A DNA stretch of 64,000 bases, from the NCBI RefSeq assembly GCF_000661915.1, contig NZ_CP007509.1:1302001-1366000 (forward strand), read 5' to 3'. The notes under the pieces are model-generated. The model was given only the letters and a program-made list of their open reading frames with translations. It was not told where the DNA came from and did no database searches. This DNA is from Stutzerimonas decontaminans. Its GTDB lineage: Bacteria > Pseudomonadota > Gammaproteobacteria > Pseudomonadales > Pseudomonadaceae. The translations under genes were made by a program, and so were the position numbers. Below, in pieces: positions 62,737 through 64,000 of this stretch (its first letter is position 1; every line of letters begins with the position of its first letter).

Positions 62737-63087
62737 TTACTTGATAACCGTCCGCGCGGTTTTCAGGTAGTCGGTGGTGTGGCTTTCGACCTCTTCGGCA
62801 TCCTTCGCTTCCGAGGCGATGTGGATTTCCTCGAGGGTGTCGGTCAGGTCGCCCATCTCCTCGTTGATCTTGTCCAGCGCGTCTTTCAGCGTGTACGTCA
62901 GCTCGTGGATCTGCGCCATGCTCTCGGGTGTCAGGCCCTGCGCCATGGCCTGTTCGAGGCGGTTGTTGTAGTCGGAAAAGTTTTTTACCGCCTCGGCCAG
63001 GTTGCGTGATGGCTGGGCGTCGGCCAGAGCATGGCCGGCAACGATGGTGGTCAGCGCCAGAATGGCGGTCCGAATGAGCGTTTTCAC
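62737..63087 (-). CDS. DUF6746-family periplasmic protein
   Basis: 116-residue exported protein: signal peptide up to GHALADAQ, then a helical body with LAEAVKNFSDYNNRLEQAMA and ELTYTLKDALDKINEEMGDL and the closing YLKTARTVIK, as in the uncharacterised DUF6746 family of marine and pseudomonad bacteria. GTG start. It converges on the lipoprotein gene. Confidence 0.8.
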   Translation of the reverse strand: MKTLIRTAILALTTIVAGHALADAQPSRNLAEAVKNFSDYNNRLEQAMAQGLTPESMAQIHELTYTLKDALDKINEEMGDLTDTLEEIHIASEAKDAEEVESHTTDYLKTARTVIK

Positions 63088-63552
63088 GACTGGTCCCTAG
63101 CTGAAAATTGTGGGGCGCGAAGGTACCACCTGTTGATCTGGACGTTGTGCAGCAGCGCACAGTCTGCGCTGCGCCATTAGTCGCATACCGGACGCCTGCA
63201 TCGGCTGATTCTTGGAGATTGCAACCTGCAATTCGTCGTGCGTTGCGCCTGCCAGAAAACCGCGGGCGGACTGCTGGTCGTATTGGCAGCCGCTCTGGAA
63301 CGGCTATTGCAGCAGGCGTTTGCTAAAGAGACGGCTGTCACAGCCGATAGATATAGGCGCTGGCATCTGGCCTCTATCGGATGACCAAGCGTTTCGGGGA
63401 TTCAACAACAATGTGCCTCGCTACCTCATTGCTTGCAGGTTCCGCAAAGGGACTACAGACCGACGCCCCAACGTCGGCGCGAACCATTCGACACTGATGC
63501 CTTACTTGCCAATTGCCGCCCTCAGAGCCGGCACGCCATATGGAAAGAACGA
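63088..63552. other. 465-base intergenic leader of the third chemoreceptor
   Basis: No gene is supported. It contains the sigma-28 promoter at 63324-63350 and about 200 bases of leader before the chemoreceptor ATG. A plus-strand frame at 63212-63556 has many Cys/Arg/Trp and does not look coding. Confidence 0.6.
63324..63350 (+). promoter_or_regulatory. Sigma-28 (FliA) promoter of the third chemoreceptor
   Basis: TAAA, 15 bases, GCCGATAG: matches the FliA consensus TAAA-N15-GCCGATAA with one difference in the last base. It is followed by a chemoreceptor gene, the usual target of FliA. The start of transcription would be near 63358. Confidence 0.78.
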
Positions 63553-64000
63553 ATGATGCAGCAACTGACTATCCGAGCCCGCCTGTTGATTCTGGTCGGG
63601 GCGATGCTGACCGCCTGCCTGGTCATCGGCCTGACCGGTCTGAACGCGCAGCAGCGCAGCGTCGCCGGCCTGAATACCGTGTACCTCGACCGCGTGGTGC
63701 CGTTGCGTGACCTCAAGCTGATTGCCGATCTCTACGCGGTGAAGATCGTCGACGCCACGCACAAGTCGCGCAGCGGGATGCTCAGCTACCAACAGGCGCG
63801 GGACGACGTGCGAGCAGCACGTGCGGAGATCCGCCGTCTCTGGGGCGATTTCATGAGCACCAAGCTGATCGACGCAGAACGCCAGGTATCGGTGCGCATC
63901 GAGGCGTTGATGCAGAAGGCCGAGACCCCGCTCGATGACCTTGAGCGTATCTTCGATCGCCACAGCGAGAAGCGCCTGGCTGCGTTCGTCATCAATGATC
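63553..64000 (+). CDS. Methyl-accepting chemotaxis protein with four-helix-bundle sensor (5' part)
   Basis: The first 149 codons of a chemoreceptor cut by the window edge. TM1 is at about residues 9-30 (LLILVGAMLTACLVIGLTGL). The following helical region NAQQRSVAGLNTVYLDRVVP with LRDLKLIADLYAV is typical of the 4HB_MCP sensor, different from the Cache sensors of the receptors near 25-28 kb. No HAMP or signalling domain is visible yet. A second ATG lies one codon later. It is preceded by a sigma-28 promoter, consistent with flagellar co-regulation. Confidence 0.85.
   Translation, partial: MMQQLTIRARLLILVGAMLTACLVIGLTGLNAQQRSVAGLNTVYLDRVVPLRDLKLIADLYAVKIVDATHKSRSGMLSYQQARDDVRAARAEIRRLWGDFMSTKLIDAERQVSVRIEALMQKAETPLDDLERIFDRHSEKRLAAFVIND

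Noticed and set aside
63212..63556. 114-codon frame before the third chemoreceptor
   Set aside because: High in Cys, Trp and Arg, poor codon use, and it overlaps the sigma-28 promoter and chemoreceptor start.

Overview
The window reads as an ordinary chromosomal stretch of a high-GC gammaproteobacterium of the Pseudomonas group, most likely Stutzerimonas (Pseudomonas stutzeri complex). This is inferred from the dense GC-rich coding, the Pseudomonas-type gene sets (braC-livHMGF, phaJ next to two fadD genes, FimV, sCache chemoreceptors, LasB-type M28 aminopeptidase) and above all a 37-codon gene that I recognise as CcoM, the small cbb3-oxidase subunit described in P. stutzeri. No rRNA, tRNA, CRISPR array, prophage or complete insertion sequence was seen.

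Layout. 0-4.5 kb: branched-chain amino-acid ABC transporter (livF partial, livG, livM, livH, braC) on the minus strand, with a strong terminator hairpin between braC and livH. 4.7-8.4 kb: a DUF2288 gene and a four-gene PhnCDE-like transporter of the putative selenate type with two permease genes. 8.9-13.1 kb: uppP, a beta-hydroxyacid dehydrogenase/hydroxypyruvate-isomerase-like pair and a Spinster-like MFS carrier. 13.3-18.6 kb: yegD (Hsp70-like), a CHAD protein, rapA. 18.7-20.2 kb: a small-gene cluster with an AlkB-like dioxygenase, then ccoM preceded by two ANR/FNR-type palindromes. 20.3-24.6 kb: phaJ diverging from tandem fadD2-fadD1. 24.8-28.4 kb: two tandem chemoreceptors of equal length with nearly identical signalling halves. 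28.6-35.4 kb: secreted M28 aminopeptidase, hrpA, and a RarD-like permease.

35.5-38.7 kb holds a PP2C phosphatase - Ser/Thr kinase - double-FHA operon, which looks like a complete phospho-signalling switch, with no type VI secretion genes around it. 39-42.2 kb: a SpoU methyltransferase, an FAD dehydrogenase, and an RlmE-type methyltransferase away from its usual yhbY/ftsH neighbours. 42.2-44.2 kb is the most accessory-looking segment: a lone Tat-exported amidohydrolase flanked by about 300 and 530 bases without convincing genes, the latter carrying an integron attC-like site. 44.2-53.6 kb: hydrolases, RNase Z, a short FimV-like protein, an HGSNAT-like membrane protein, VOC and YciI proteins, a CPBP protease, a ClpP-like periplasmic protein and a MOSC protein. 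53.7-58 kb: a carboxypeptidase G2 homologue, a HIT protein, and a second ABC importer (NMT1/SsuABC type). 58-64 kb: DUF445, several small acidic proteins, LysE and AraC, a lipoprotein, a DUF6746 protein and the start of a third chemoreceptor behind a good sigma-28 promoter.

The observations I would follow first are the palindromic repeat that appears to sit in frame inside hrpA, the attC-like site beside the Tat amidohydrolase, the orphan PP2C-kinase-FHA module, and the double ANR box in front of ccoM.
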